DNA of 64,000 bases from Bacillota bacterium (GTDB taxonomy: Bacteria > Bacillota > Negativicutes > Sporomusales > Sporomusaceae). The stretch covers positions 16,968 to 80,967 of the forward strand of contig JAGGAB010000014.1 in NCBI GenBank assembly GCA_017889705.1, read 5' to 3'. Below, one piece after another: positions 28,382-37,394 of this stretch. Below the pieces are notes generated by a model that did not search any database, was not told where the DNA came from, and saw only the letters and a program-made list of their open reading frames with translations. The number at the start of each line of letters is the position of its first letter. The stretch's first letter is position 1. The position numbers and the translations under genes were made by a program.

Positions 28382-28486
28382 TTAATGTTTCGAATTAAGT
28401 CCGAGAAGCTTACATGACTGATGGTAAAGACCTGCAACCCAGGCAACTCCCACCATAGCCAAAAGTAAAAATTCCTGTCCGTTCAT
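28382..28486 (-). CDS. Small hydrophobic peptide, 34 residues
   Basis: ATG 28486 lies nine bases after CGGAGGTG. The product begins MNGQEFLLLAMVGVAWVAGL, a probable single membrane span, followed by a short polar tail with one Cys (YHQSCKLLGLNSKH). The gene has its own promoter, a structured leader and a terminator, which supports expression. I do not recognise a family. Confidence 0.6.
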   Translation of the reverse strand: MNGQEFLLLAMVGVAWVAGLYHQSCKLLGLNSKH

Positions 28487-28665
28487 ACGAATGCACCTCC
28501 GTTTTATTTGAAGGCGGACATCCGGTTAGAAGGAGCTTCCCAGGGATTTTACTACTAGAATTATTGAGCCTTTCTTTCGCTTCAAAAGGTTCCGTCCTTC
28601 TAGACCTACCAGGAAGTTATTCTTGTTGGTTGGCCGTAATACTTAAATTATACCATACTTTTTTC
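28487..28665 (-). promoter_or_regulatory. Promoter and structured leader of the small peptide gene
   Basis: On the minus strand TTGCAA and TATAAT, 16 bases apart, form a good promoter at about 28644-28672. The transcript then has alternative pairings: TAGAAGGA with TCCTTCTA, or GAAGG(A)CGGA with TCCGCCTTC next to the ribosome binding site, and an internal CCTTT/AAAGG hairpin. Mutually exclusive helices suggest a switch. No known riboswitch core recognised. Confidence 0.5.
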
Positions 28666-28697
28666 ATTTTGCAACTATCCATTCAGATTATTTGCCA

Positions 28698-29549
28698 TTA
28701 AATCTGTCTACTTCCTGGCAACGTAAAGCCTCGTCCCATAACCTCTGCGGCATCCTGCACAATCATAAAAGCTTGCGGATCAACTTCATCCACCAGTTGT
28801 TTGATCTTCGCAATTTGCATTAAGCTGACAACAACAAACAGCACTTGTTTGGACTGGCGGGTATATGCACCTTGTCCGTGCAAAATAGTAACACCCCGAC
28901 CCACTTCTTTTAAGATAACATCCACAATAGCATCTGTATTATAAGAAACTATAAAGATTGTTTTTTTGCGGTTGAAACCCTCTACTACCTTATCTGTGAG
29001 ATTGGCACCAATAAACATGGAAATCAACGTCAAGATCGCCAGCTTGAGGCCAAACAACCCCGCAGCCACAACCATAATTAAGCAGTTAATGCCAAACCCA
29101 ACAGCCCCAAAATTAAGCGAATAAAACTTCCGTACAATAGCTGCAACAATATCTAGCCCGCCGGCGCTGCCATTCACGCGAAAAATAAGACCACTGCCGA
29201 TACCGGAGACAACACCGCCGGTAATGGCGGAAATCATGGGATCATCAATAAGATTTAACTGCGACACATACCTGGTAGCATCAACTGCCAGAGAAAATAG
29301 TATGGTCCCGTAAATAGTGCCAATGGTGTATTCTTTGCCTAAAAACCGGTAGGCCGCATATAAAAGCGGCAGATTCATCACCAGAATTTGCATACCAATC
29401 GGCAAACCAAAAAGAAAGTAAAAGATAATAGCCAGACCCGAAACTCCACCACTCAATAAATGGTGCGGCACCAAAAACGCATTGATTGAGATAGCACTAA
29501 TCAAGCATCCGATTGCTACCCACACATATTGATTGATTGTTTTTTTCAT
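28698..29549 (-). CDS. YitT family membrane protein
   Basis: 283 aa from ATG 29549 behind CGGAGG. Five to six N-terminal membrane segments (ISINAFLVPHHLLSGGVSGLAIIFY, then GVVSGIGSGLIFRVNGSAGGLDI) and a C-terminal DUF2179 cytosolic domain (GRGVTILHGQGAYT). Function of the family is not established; some members are linked to transport. Monocistronic. Confidence 0.93.
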   Translation of the reverse strand: MKKTINQYVWVAIGCLISAISINAFLVPHHLLSGGVSGLAIIFYFLFGLPIGMQILVMNLPLLYAAYRFLGKEYTIGTIYGTILFSLAVDATRYVSQLNLIDDPMISAITGGVVSGIGSGLIFRVNGSAGGLDIVAAIVRKFYSLNFGAVGFGINCLIMVVAAGLFGLKLAILTLISMFIGANLTDKVVEGFNRKKTIFIVSYNTDAIVDVILKEVGRGVTILHGQGAYTRQSKQVLFVVVSLMQIAKIKQLVDEVDPQAFMIVQDAAEVMGRGFTLPGSRQI

Positions 29550-29695
29550 AGAACCTCCGTTACATTTGTCTTCACTGCACACATATTAATCAAATTTTAC
29601 CATACTATTGGTATATCGTGAATATCTTTGGTTATTATCAGTCGCAATTACTATTATAATATCCAAATGTATTGTACTCTAGTTTGCTGATAACA

Positions 29696-29761
29696 AGAAC
29701 GGGATTGCCCCGTTACTGCATACAATAATGTCATTGCAGCAGTGACTGGAGGCAATCCCGC
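29696..29761 (-). terminator. Intrinsic terminator after cooS
   Basis: GGGATTGCC / GGCAATCCC outer stem with an inner ACTGC/GCAGT pairing and T-rich downstream sequence on the minus strand. Confidence 0.75.
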
Positions 29762-29774
29762 ACTTGACTTTTGG

Positions 29775-31895
29775 CTAATTTAATCCTAATTCTTTGCGTT
29801 TTCCTTCAATATGATTTACATAGATTTGCACGGTTTTATCGGCGCTGGTTTCCACAGTAAGCTTACCCAGCCCCAGTGTTTCGGTAGTTTCCGTTAAGGT
29901 TTTGACAACAAGGTCACTGCCGGTAACCGACGGAACTGGAGCCACATGCACCAGCCAGCCGAGCGCAATCGCCGTACAGGCATCGGCAACAGCCTTTTGC
30001 TCCAGATATTCAGGAGCGCCGATTACCAGCGGCAATTTATTGGTATCTACATCTAATGCGTCTGCAATCTCTTTTGCCGTGTGGGTCATTTTTCCAATAT
30101 CAACACAGGCGCCATAAGAAAGTACCGGTGGAATGCCTAGTGCCTTACAGACTTCCTTAAGCCCAGGGCCACATTCCTCAGCAGCCGTCGGATTGGTAAG
30201 TCCGGTATATTGCATAACAGATGAGGTGCAGCCGCCTGAGAGTACCAAAATGTCTTTTTCAATGAGACCTTTGGTGATCCGGAATATGTTGCTGCCCCCT
30301 TGGCCATAGCGGGCAGTTGTGCAACCGACAATAGTAGCAATACCACGGATCTTACCGGCCGCGATAGCATCAATCAACGGTTTCCAGGAGCCACCCAAGG
30401 CTTCCTTGACCGATTCGGTACTAAAGCCAATCACGCAACCTTCAGAAATATGAGGCGGAATATAGACTTCCCGATTTTCGGCTTTGCGTTTGCCAAATGC
30501 TTCAATAGCCATATCTAGAATCTTTTCTGCCTGTTTTTTCATTTCTTCAGGTTTAAACTCGACAACCTCAGTACCTGGCATACGAATAACCTCATGGGTG
30601 CTGACCATTCTTGTCCCAAACCGCTCAGCATAAAGCGGTAAGGTTGGGATTGTGCAGTTATAATCAAACATAAAAAGATCAACTGCACCTGTGGCAAACA
30701 AATATTCTTCGCTCAGCCATTCGCCTTCCTGACCGCCATACGCACTCATTTCACCGGTATCTTTGTAATTGAGGAGCTGCTGCCCTTCACAGACATGCCC
30801 TAGTATCTGCATGCCAGAAGCTCCCGCCTTTTTGGCTTTTTCCTGCCATTCAGGCATAGAGGCCAGTTCAATTACAATATGAGCAGTCAAAGGCATATGA
30901 CCATTAGTAATGATATTAACCATATCCTTTTTCAGCAAACCCATATTTTGCTTGGCTGTACGAATTTTTTGGGTACCCATGAGAATTTCCTGTAGAATAT
31001 CAAGTGCAAACAGTCCCTGATATTCGTTAATCACCCCGAGCCGCACCGAAGTCAGCAAAAAGTCAATCGGATCGGCATTGAGGTTTGTCATGCATTTGGT
31101 TTGGGCAAACCCCACTTCACTAAAACCGCCCCCCGGATAAACATTAAGTTTGCGCCACAATTCCTGACGTTTAGGCGGAGCAAAAGTTTGCACTAAAGCC
31201 GACTCTTCCCAATAGGGTTTTCCCATATCCTCCAGCACCCAATTGGCAAAATTAACAGCAACCTTATTGACATCTTCATGACTGTTGAGCCCCGCCATTT
31301 CCGCATATTTAAGGAGTTTTTCCTTATCCCGGATTTTAAGACCGCTTTCCGGTTTCTCAGCAGCCGCCTTGAGGGTTCTGGCAGCTTGCTGGGCATGGAA
31401 TATATTCGCCGAGGTTCCAATAGTCACATGGCGATAAACAAAGTTTCTGGCCACCATAACATCGGCATCAACGCCGCAGTTGCCACGCGGTGCTTTGGGA
31501 CTGATGCGGCACGGCCCATTCGCACACAGCTGGCAGGATAAACCTGAGGAGCAAAAACTACAGCGAATTTTCTCCTGTTGCTCAAAACGGTCAAAGACAT
31601 TGGTCAGCCCTTGAGCATGTACATGCTGGTACATTTCTCGCATAGCCGGATCAACAATCACATTTAACGGAAAGCCGTCTTGGCTTTGATCGTGAACTTT
31701 AATATGTTCTCGCTGCCATTTATGCACTTCAGGCATAGCGGCAGGGGCTTTTTCAATTTCATAATACTTTTTAGCATTCTTATGCACGTCAAAATGCTCG
31801 TCCGGGTTATTAGTGCCACTGGCATCCCCTTTATTTAGAACTGATTCAACATCGCCCTGGCTGGTAGTATCGTCGCTTTTAATTAACGTAGGCAT
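29775..31895 (-). CDS. cooS: Ni-Fe carbon monoxide dehydrogenase, CooS type (variant)
   Basis: 706 aa, longer than the usual 620-640 because of a 60-80 residue N-terminal extension. The cluster-binding region reads RCSFCSSGLSCQLCANGPC followed by RGNCGVDAD: a CxxC spacing where many CooS have CxxxxxxxC for the bridging D-cluster. Later Cys ligands appear in FDYNCTIPTL, ISEGCVIGFS, IVGCTTARYGQGG, LSGGCTSS and YGACVDIGK. I do not see the MRHG-like His of canonical enzymes in the GHVCEGQQLLNYKDTG stretch. Stand-alone: no cooC, cooF or acetyl-CoA synthase genes nearby. It probably oxidises CO or acts in CO sensing or detoxification. Confidence 0.9.
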   Translation of the reverse strand: MPTLIKSDDTTSQGDVESVLNKGDASGTNNPDEHFDVHKNAKKYYEIEKAPAAMPEVHKWQREHIKVHDQSQDGFPLNVIVDPAMREMYQHVHAQGLTNVFDRFEQQEKIRCSFCSSGLSCQLCANGPCRISPKAPRGNCGVDADVMVARNFVYRHVTIGTSANIFHAQQAARTLKAAAEKPESGLKIRDKEKLLKYAEMAGLNSHEDVNKVAVNFANWVLEDMGKPYWEESALVQTFAPPKRQELWRKLNVYPGGGFSEVGFAQTKCMTNLNADPIDFLLTSVRLGVINEYQGLFALDILQEILMGTQKIRTAKQNMGLLKKDMVNIITNGHMPLTAHIVIELASMPEWQEKAKKAGASGMQILGHVCEGQQLLNYKDTGEMSAYGGQEGEWLSEEYLFATGAVDLFMFDYNCTIPTLPLYAERFGTRMVSTHEVIRMPGTEVVEFKPEEMKKQAEKILDMAIEAFGKRKAENREVYIPPHISEGCVIGFSTESVKEALGGSWKPLIDAIAAGKIRGIATIVGCTTARYGQGGSNIFRITKGLIEKDILVLSGGCTSSVMQYTGLTNPTAAEECGPGLKEVCKALGIPPVLSYGACVDIGKMTHTAKEIADALDVDTNKLPLVIGAPEYLEQKAVADACTAIALGWLVHVAPVPSVTGSDLVVKTLTETTETLGLGKLTVETSADKTVQIYVNHIEGKRKELGLN

Positions 31896-32047
31896 GTATA
31901 TTATAACCTCCTTTGGTTTCTCTGGTTAGTTTGATACCAAAAGAGGAAAACTATAACTACCTTTGTATTTCTTTAGCTTAAAAGTTAATAATCCTTGCTC
32001 CCATCCGGTCTATCTGGTAGAATTTTAATATTGGGAGGAATTCAAAA

Positions 32048-32611
32048 ATGAAATTACTTAAAGAAATTGCTGACTGGGCCTACAGTCTAGCCATAGCCCT
32101 GGCGTTAGCCATCGTAATTAATGCCTTCGTATTTCAGCCAACCCGTGTTGTGGGCAGCTCCATGGAACCAAACCTCCACAACAACGATTACGTTTTTGTG
32201 TCTAAATTAGCTCATACCTTTGTGGGCACACCGGATTATAACGATATTGTGATTATCGACAGCCGGGTTCTCCGTGAGCGCAACGTAAAAGATGATCTTG
32301 CTGACCCGGTTTCTACGTATCTAAGCGTAGTAAAACTGGCCGAAGTTGACAATCATATCTGGATTAAGCGAGTTATTGGCAAGCCTGGCGATACCATTGA
32401 AATTAAAGACGGCCAAGTATATCGCAATGGCACAGTCCTGGAAGAATCTTATATTAAGGAGCCAATGCGTCCTGCCGCTTCTAAGAAAATCATTGTGCCT
32501 CCAAGTCAAGTCTATGTCCTTGGCGATAACCGCAACAACTCCAGCGACAGCCGTTATATTGGCCCGGTTCCTGTTAGTCATGTATTAGGCAAAGTAGTAA
32601 TGGTACTATAG
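32048..32611 (+). CDS. lepB: Signal peptidase I
   Basis: 187 aa with one N-terminal membrane anchor. The catalytic Ser is in VGSSMEPNLHNND and the Lys in WIKRVIGKPGDTIE; the C-terminal box GDNRNNSSDSR is intact. Type I signal peptidases cleave exported preproteins on the outer face of the inner membrane. Monocistronic with a strong terminator. Confidence 0.96.
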   Translation: MKLLKEIADWAYSLAIALALAIVINAFVFQPTRVVGSSMEPNLHNNDYVFVSKLAHTFVGTPDYNDIVIIDSRVLRERNVKDDLADPVSTYLSVVKLAEVDNHIWIKRVIGKPGDTIEIKDGQVYRNGTVLEESYIKEPMRPAASKKIIVPPSQVYVLGDNRNNSSDSRYIGPVPVSHVLGKVVMVL

Positions 32612-32630
32612 CCTATTAGTCCGATAAACC

Positions 32631-32669
32631 AAAAATCCGGTATCACTTTTACAGTGATACCGGATTTTT
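32631..32669. terminator. Bidirectional intrinsic terminator
   Basis: Perfect inverted repeat AAAAATCCGGTATCACT / AGTGATACCGGATTTTT between lepB and the convergent ABC-2 permease gene. Confidence 0.92.
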
Positions 32670-33412
32670 CAGTCTCTCACCCGAATCATCGTCCAGGCGC
32701 CGACAGCCAATAATGCTATCGTATAAACAGCCAAAACCCCAACAGACAGCCACGGTGTCTCCAGCCCTGCACCAATTGCCCTGAGCGCATAAGTCGCATG
32801 TGTCAGCGGCAGTAAATCAATAAACCATCTGACCACACTAGGCAACCGGTCTGGCAAAAAAAAGGTTGCACATAAAAAAGACATCGGTAAAAGCACATAC
32901 GTATTAAAGCTGGCCATATCCTCATGGGAGTTTATCAACATAGCAGCCACCAGTCCCATAGCAGCAAACAACAGACAAGTCAAAGCCAATGTCAAAATAA
33001 AGCCCGCATTAACCGCAAGGTTAGCGCCAAACACATATGCCAATACAAAAATTACTGCACAGGATATCAGCCCTCTTAGTGCCCCTGCCAGCACTTTGCC
33101 GGCAACAAAGGAACCCGGACTGACAGGTGCAATCAAATATTCTTCCAGTGTTTTATGATATAGGCGGCTCATATTAAGCGGCGATCCCACTGCGCTAAAA
33201 CTGATATTCATGGCATTTAGCGCCATAATCCCGGGAAGAATAAAATCCAGATAATTGCCACCATTAACCGGCAAACTGCGCCCAATCCCCCAGCCAAAAG
33301 CCACTAAATATAATACCGGACTTATCATCCGAGACAAAACAAACTTGACCAGCCGCCGGTTTAACACCACCCAGTCCCGCCAAAATACCGTGTATACATC
33401 TTCCAATCGCAA
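32669..33412 (-). CDS. ABC-2 type transporter permease
   Basis: 247 aa from TTG 33412, six membrane segments; the ABC-2 motif region is recognisable in PLTHATYALRAIGAG. It resembles NodJ/DrrB-type export permeases. No ATP-binding partner is adjacent, so the ATPase must be encoded elsewhere, unlike the usual paired arrangement. Confidence 0.85.
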   Translation of the reverse strand: MRLEDVYTVFWRDWVVLNRRLVKFVLSRMISPVLYLVAFGWGIGRSLPVNGGNYLDFILPGIMALNAMNISFSAVGSPLNMSRLYHKTLEEYLIAPVSPGSFVAGKVLAGALRGLISCAVIFVLAYVFGANLAVNAGFILTLALTCLLFAAMGLVAAMLINSHEDMASFNTYVLLPMSFLCATFFLPDRLPSVVRWFIDLLPLTHATYALRAIGAGLETPWLSVGVLAVYTIALLAVGAWTMIRVRD

Positions 33413-33445
33413 TTTGTCTCCAACCTTTCAATAGTAGGGTAAGAA

Positions 33446-33483
33446 ATAAGGTATATAATCCCGGCAAGGACTATATACCTTAT
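33446..33483. terminator. Inverted repeat, probable terminator
   Basis: ATAAGGTATATA / TATATACCTTAT with a 14-base loop, between the 55-residue gene and the ABC-2 permease gene. Confidence 0.5.
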
Positions 33484-33539
33484 ACTATGGCCGTCCAACT
33501 ATGCTTCTGTCAAGAATAATTTGCTAACTAACATCAGAC

Positions 33540-33707
33540 TCAGGACCAAACGGCATTCTTCCAAAACTCCTTTGTCCGTGTAATATCTAAGGCAGCCGGA
33601 ATTAACGTTTTTGTGTCCCGGCCATCATTAGGTATTTTTTCTTTAATTATTTTCTTACTGCTGCCAGGATATTTGCTCTGAGGTACTTGGGTATATGGGC
33701 TCTGCAT
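33540..33707 (-). CDS. Small basic protein, 55 residues, unknown function
   Basis: ATG 33707 is seven bases behind AGGAGGTG, a better start than the longer frame from 33800. Begins MQSPYTQVPQSKYPGSSKK and is rich in Lys and Pro, with no Cys, membrane span or recognised domain. It lies between metX and an ABC-2 permease gene. Confidence 0.5.
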   Translation of the reverse strand: MQSPYTQVPQSKYPGSSKKIIKEKIPNDGRDTKTLIPAALDITRTKEFWKNAVWS

Positions 33708-33820
33708 GACCTCACCTCCTCGCGCCGTACTTGCATATTCTCTTATAGTATATGCAACAATGGCGCGAGGTATCCTGTTATCCGACATAATAAAGCACAC
33801 ATATTTATAAAAGCTTATCC

Positions 33821-35038
33821 TTAGTTGGAAACAGCCTCATACTGTAGTTTTGGTACAAGCCGCGCTCCCAAATAAGCCAGATTGGAAGCCCGGAAATGAA
33901 TCCATTGCCTGCGCGGTACCGTACCGGCAACCGGCAAAGGCTTATTAATAAAGTCAACAAGGATTGGACGCAACAATTGGAAATCTATCAAAAACCCATC
34001 ATGTCCATGTGGACTATCGATAACTGCAAAATTTGTCCGCACTCCTACCCGGCGCATGGTTTCGGCCAATTCTTTCTGCTGGTGCAGCGGATACAAAATA
34101 TCTGAGCTTACGCCCACAATCAATACCCGTGCTTTAATACAGGCCAAAGCCTGTTCACAGGATTCATACCCTGAGCTTATATCAAATAAATCCAGTGCAC
34201 GCAACAGGCAGAGATACGAGTTGGCATCAAACCTTCTAACAAGACTTGTTCCCTGATGATCCAGATAATTCTCCACTTCAAACTGTCCTTTACGGGTACG
34301 GCGGCCAAATTTATATTCCATTGAGTCTTCGCTCTGATAGGTAATCATGCCTAATGCCCGGGCAGCCGCCAAGCCCTTTTTCGGTCCTGCTTCTCCATAG
34401 TACTCGCCGTTTTTCCAGTCGGCATCAAGCATGATAGCCTGGCGTCCCACGCGATTATAGGCAATGGCTTGTGGCGAAGAGTACGCTGGCGCGGCAATCA
34501 CCACAACAGTATCCATAAAATCCGGATAATTAACCGCCCACTCCAATGCCTGCATACCTCCCATGGAGCCACCAATTACCATCGCTAAATGCTTGATTCC
34601 GAGCTGTTCCAATAACCGCTTCTGTACCTGAACAATATCACTAATAGTAATCTCCGGAAAACTTGTCCCGTAAGCCTTACCAGTAGACGGATCAAGTGAC
34701 GCCGGGCCTGTTGTTCCTTGACAACCGCCCAATACATTAGCACAAATGACAAAAAACCGGTCAGTATCAATTGACCGTCCAGAGCCGATTAGCGGCTCCC
34801 ACCAGCCTTTTTCATCATAAGGGTCATGAGATGCTGCATGGCTGTCACCAGTCAGGGCGTGCGCAATTAATACGACGTTATCCGCAGTAGCCGACAACGT
34901 ACCATACGTTTCATAAGCCACGGTAACATCATTCAGGCAACCGCCTTGCTTTAAGACAAGCGGATTTTTCGGACTGGCTACCTGAACCAGGTTGAGCTGT
35001 TTGCGCCATTTAAAACCCGAAAAAAAGGTAACTACCAT
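33821..35038 (-). CDS. metX: Homoserine O-acetyltransferase
   Basis: 405 aa from ATG 35038 behind GGGAGG. Alpha/beta hydrolase fold: GGCQGTTGPASLDP, nucleophile Ser in IGGSMGGMQALEW and the Asp/His pair in the C-terminal region (SSDILYP, SPHGHDGFLID). MetX activates homoserine for methionine synthesis. An S-box riboswitch directly upstream confirms methionine-pathway control. Confidence 0.96.
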   Translation of the reverse strand: MVVTFFSGFKWRKQLNLVQVASPKNPLVLKQGGCLNDVTVAYETYGTLSATADNVVLIAHALTGDSHAASHDPYDEKGWWEPLIGSGRSIDTDRFFVICANVLGGCQGTTGPASLDPSTGKAYGTSFPEITISDIVQVQKRLLEQLGIKHLAMVIGGSMGGMQALEWAVNYPDFMDTVVVIAAPAYSSPQAIAYNRVGRQAIMLDADWKNGEYYGEAGPKKGLAAARALGMITYQSEDSMEYKFGRRTRKGQFEVENYLDHQGTSLVRRFDANSYLCLLRALDLFDISSGYESCEQALACIKARVLIVGVSSDILYPLHQQKELAETMRRVGVRTNFAVIDSPHGHDGFLIDFQLLRPILVDFINKPLPVAGTVPRRQWIHFRASNLAYLGARLVPKLQYEAVSN

Positions 35039-35070
35039 ACGCTCGCCTCCCTTCACTATTTGTATACATT

Positions 35071-35228
35071 AAAAATGCCCCCTCAAATAAGAGGGGGCAT
35101 TTATTCTAGATTGAATCCCCTCTCATCTCCCAGGAATACTCTGCTTCCTGCTGGAATTAGCACCACTGCATAAAATGCCGGTTGCCGGGTGTCATCGGGC
35201 CAGTCCCTCGACCTCTCTGGATAAGAGT
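35071..35228 (-). promoter_or_regulatory. SAM riboswitch (S-box) before metX
   Basis: Minus strand: CTCTTATC ... AGAGGTCGAGGGACTGGCC ... GATGACACCCGGCAACC ... GGTGCTAATTCCAGC ... GATGAGAG, the complete S-box core, followed by a terminator ATGCCCCCTC / GAGGGGGCAT with a T-run. Confidence 0.98.
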
Positions 35229-35311
35229 TAGCTATTTAATTTTTAGTATTGTATACATGATACTCAACCAGAATACATTTGTCAAGAATATCCTGTCCAC
35301 AAAATTACAAG

Positions 35312-36421
35312 TTACCCCATCATTTCAAGAAAAGCCTGTACTCTTGTTTTAATTTGTTCCACATCACCTTGCGAATAATCGGTCTCTACCTGCAGGAACG
35401 GTGTATTACCATTTTTCTTTAAGAACTCTTTGACTACCCGGCTTTCTACATTATAGGTATGACAGCCCTGCCAGGTGATATCGACAACACCGTCAATCTG
35501 ATATTCCTCAATCAATTTGGCCAGATTCTCCAGACGGATAGGATTGGGGCTCATACAGGAGCAAGGAGTTGCCAGGTATTTCTCGGCAATGGCTTCAAGC
35601 GGCGGTTTGGTTTCATCAACAAGTGTGACAAATTGCTTCATGCCTGAACAGTTTTCAATATAGACAACCGCTGCACCACAGTCTTCAATGATTTTAATAA
35701 CTTTTTCCGAACCTACGCCGGTCGGCACTCCAGTAACCAAAATGCGTTTCGCGCCTTGTGGCATAGCAGCTTCGCCTTTGGCAATGCTTTCCTTCATATC
35801 AACGGTAATATCTTTAATTTGTTGAGCAAAATCTGCCCGGTCAGTAACAAAATTCCGGCCCCACATGAGTTTTAAAAAGTCCTGGCCATTCATAGGAACA
35901 GGATCATGCTTCATACATTCGGACAATTCCTGCATCAGGCGGCGTTCCTCATTAAGCACTTTTATGGCTTCTTTGAGCTTATCATCAGTAATCTCGGTAC
36001 CCAGCTCTTTCTCCAGCAATTCCTTTAAGATTTTCACTTCATTTAGCCAATACGCCTTATCACTGTCATCCAGATAAGTCTGCGGCAGTTTCATAACATG
36101 CACAGGTTTAAAGTCCTTCATAAGCTCAAACATTTTCTTTTTGCCATCACAGGTCGTTTCGCCAATAATAATATCCGAATAGAGGAAATACGGACACTTA
36201 TCGGTTACCGCAAAGCCATATGAAGATTTGATAAGCGGACAAAAATTACGCGGCAATGTTTTTTCCCCGTCAGGAATGGCTTCTTCCTTGGTAGCGCACA
36301 ACGCAAAGCCCAACGCGTCAGCAGCCAGCACCAATTCCTGCGGCGCATACACACAGTAAAACCCGACTACTTTTTTCCCTGTTTCTTTAATACCCTTGAG
36401 CATAGTAAATGCATCAGCCAT
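35312..36421 (-). CDS. 2-hydroxyacyl-CoA dehydratase/double-cubane cluster protein (HgdB/YjiM-like)
   Basis: 369 aa from ATG 36421. The HgdB-like fold shows YAPQELVLAADALGF, NFCPLIKSSYGF, SDIIIGETTCDGKKKMFE and QGCHTYNVES; there are at least eight Cys in conserved positions. Two families share this fold: the dehydratase subunit, and the homodimeric double-cubane [8Fe-9S] protein that reduces small substrates such as acetylene with ATP. The single-gene arrangement with one activator matches the latter or the YjiM/YjiL group better than a two-subunit dehydratase. Cotranscribed with the activator gene, 24 bases apart. Confidence 0.85.
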   Translation of the reverse strand: MADAFTMLKGIKETGKKVVGFYCVYAPQELVLAADALGFALCATKEEAIPDGEKTLPRNFCPLIKSSYGFAVTDKCPYFLYSDIIIGETTCDGKKKMFELMKDFKPVHVMKLPQTYLDDSDKAYWLNEVKILKELLEKELGTEITDDKLKEAIKVLNEERRLMQELSECMKHDPVPMNGQDFLKLMWGRNFVTDRADFAQQIKDITVDMKESIAKGEAAMPQGAKRILVTGVPTGVGSEKVIKIIEDCGAAVVYIENCSGMKQFVTLVDETKPPLEAIAEKYLATPCSCMSPNPIRLENLAKLIEEYQIDGVVDITWQGCHTYNVESRVVKEFLKKNGNTPFLQVETDYSQGDVEQIKTRVQAFLEMMG

Positions 36422-36445
36422 AGTCTCTTCCCCCATATCTATAGT

Positions 36446-37228
36446 TTATTTAGTTCGAACGGCATCCCACGCATACAGCGCGGCACCGATAGACCCGGCA
36501 AAAATCGCTTGTTCGTGAGTAATAACCGTGAGTCCCAGCCTGTCGGCAAGTTCACGCCCAAGTGCCTGATTCCGAGCAACACCGCCAGTAAAGGCAACAG
36601 GCGACGTTGGCTGAATACCTGCAGCCATAGCCGCAACCCGTTTAGCGATGGAAGTGTACAACGCACCAATAATCGCCTCTCGGGGAACTCCGCGATTAAC
36701 AAGCCCAATAACCTCAGATTCTGCAAATACGGTACACATCGCGTTGATCGTACATTCCTGGTTTGGCGCACCCACTTCAAGCTGACCGATCTCAGCCACA
36801 TCAAGCCCTAGGGCATTCGCCATAACCTGTAGAAATCGGCCTGTCCCAGCAGCGCATTTGTCATTCATAACAAAATCCAACACTTTGCCGCTGTCATCGG
36901 TTCGAATAGCCTTGGCATCTTGCCCACCAATATCCAAAACGGTTTTAGCCGCAGGCAGCAAATAAGAAGCACCGCGAGCATGGCAGGTTATTTCGGTCAT
37001 GGCTTTAGTCACAAACGGCAGATTGGAACGTCCGTACCCTGTACCAACAATATAGGCCGGTGTATCGGCATTCTGAGCGCCAAGCGCGGCTGCCAGCAGG
37101 TTTGCAGCCTGCTCCTTGGGATTCCAGCCCGAAGGACAGCTTATGTTTTCCATTTGTCTGCCATCATACAAACTTAGTTTTATTGCGGAAGAACCGGCAT
37201 CAATACCGGCAACCAGTATTTGGTTCAT
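36446..37228 (-). CDS. Activator ATPase of the HgdC/YjiL family
   Basis: 260 aa, actin/BadF-type ATPase. Motifs: GIDAGSSAIKLSLYDG, VLDIGGQDAKAI, and the [4Fe-4S] ligands in NDKCAAGTGRF and TINAMCTVFAESEVI; FTGGVARNQAL closes the fold. The homodimer injects a low-potential electron into its partner with ATP hydrolysis, the same logic as nitrogenase Fe protein. First gene of the two-gene unit. Confidence 0.93.
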   Translation of the reverse strand: MNQILVAGIDAGSSAIKLSLYDGRQMENISCPSGWNPKEQAANLLAAALGAQNADTPAYIVGTGYGRSNLPFVTKAMTEITCHARGASYLLPAAKTVLDIGGQDAKAIRTDDSGKVLDFVMNDKCAAGTGRFLQVMANALGLDVAEIGQLEVGAPNQECTINAMCTVFAESEVIGLVNRGVPREAIIGALYTSIAKRVAAMAAGIQPTSPVAFTGGVARNQALGRELADRLGLTVITHEQAIFAGSIGAALYAWDAVRTK

Positions 37229-37327
37229 CTGACACCCACCAAATTTATTATAGACTAATTGTAATGCGTCAATCTAAATATTCTATATAGCTATTCGTCG
37301 CCAGACTGTGTATTCCTGTTCGGCAAA

Positions 37328-37371
37328 CAAAAAAGCATTCCAGCCGCATAACTGCGTGCCTGGAATGCTTT
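37328..37371 (-). terminator. Intrinsic terminator after cysK copy 1
   Basis: AAAGCATTCCAG / CTGGAATGCTTTTTTG on the minus strand. Confidence 0.88.
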
Positions 37372-37394
37372 AAGTCATTTAATTATTTTTACGT

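Noticed and set aside
28243..28446. 67-codon frame on the minus strand
   Set aside because: It overlaps the 34-residue gene and its terminator in another frame, and has no ribosome binding site.
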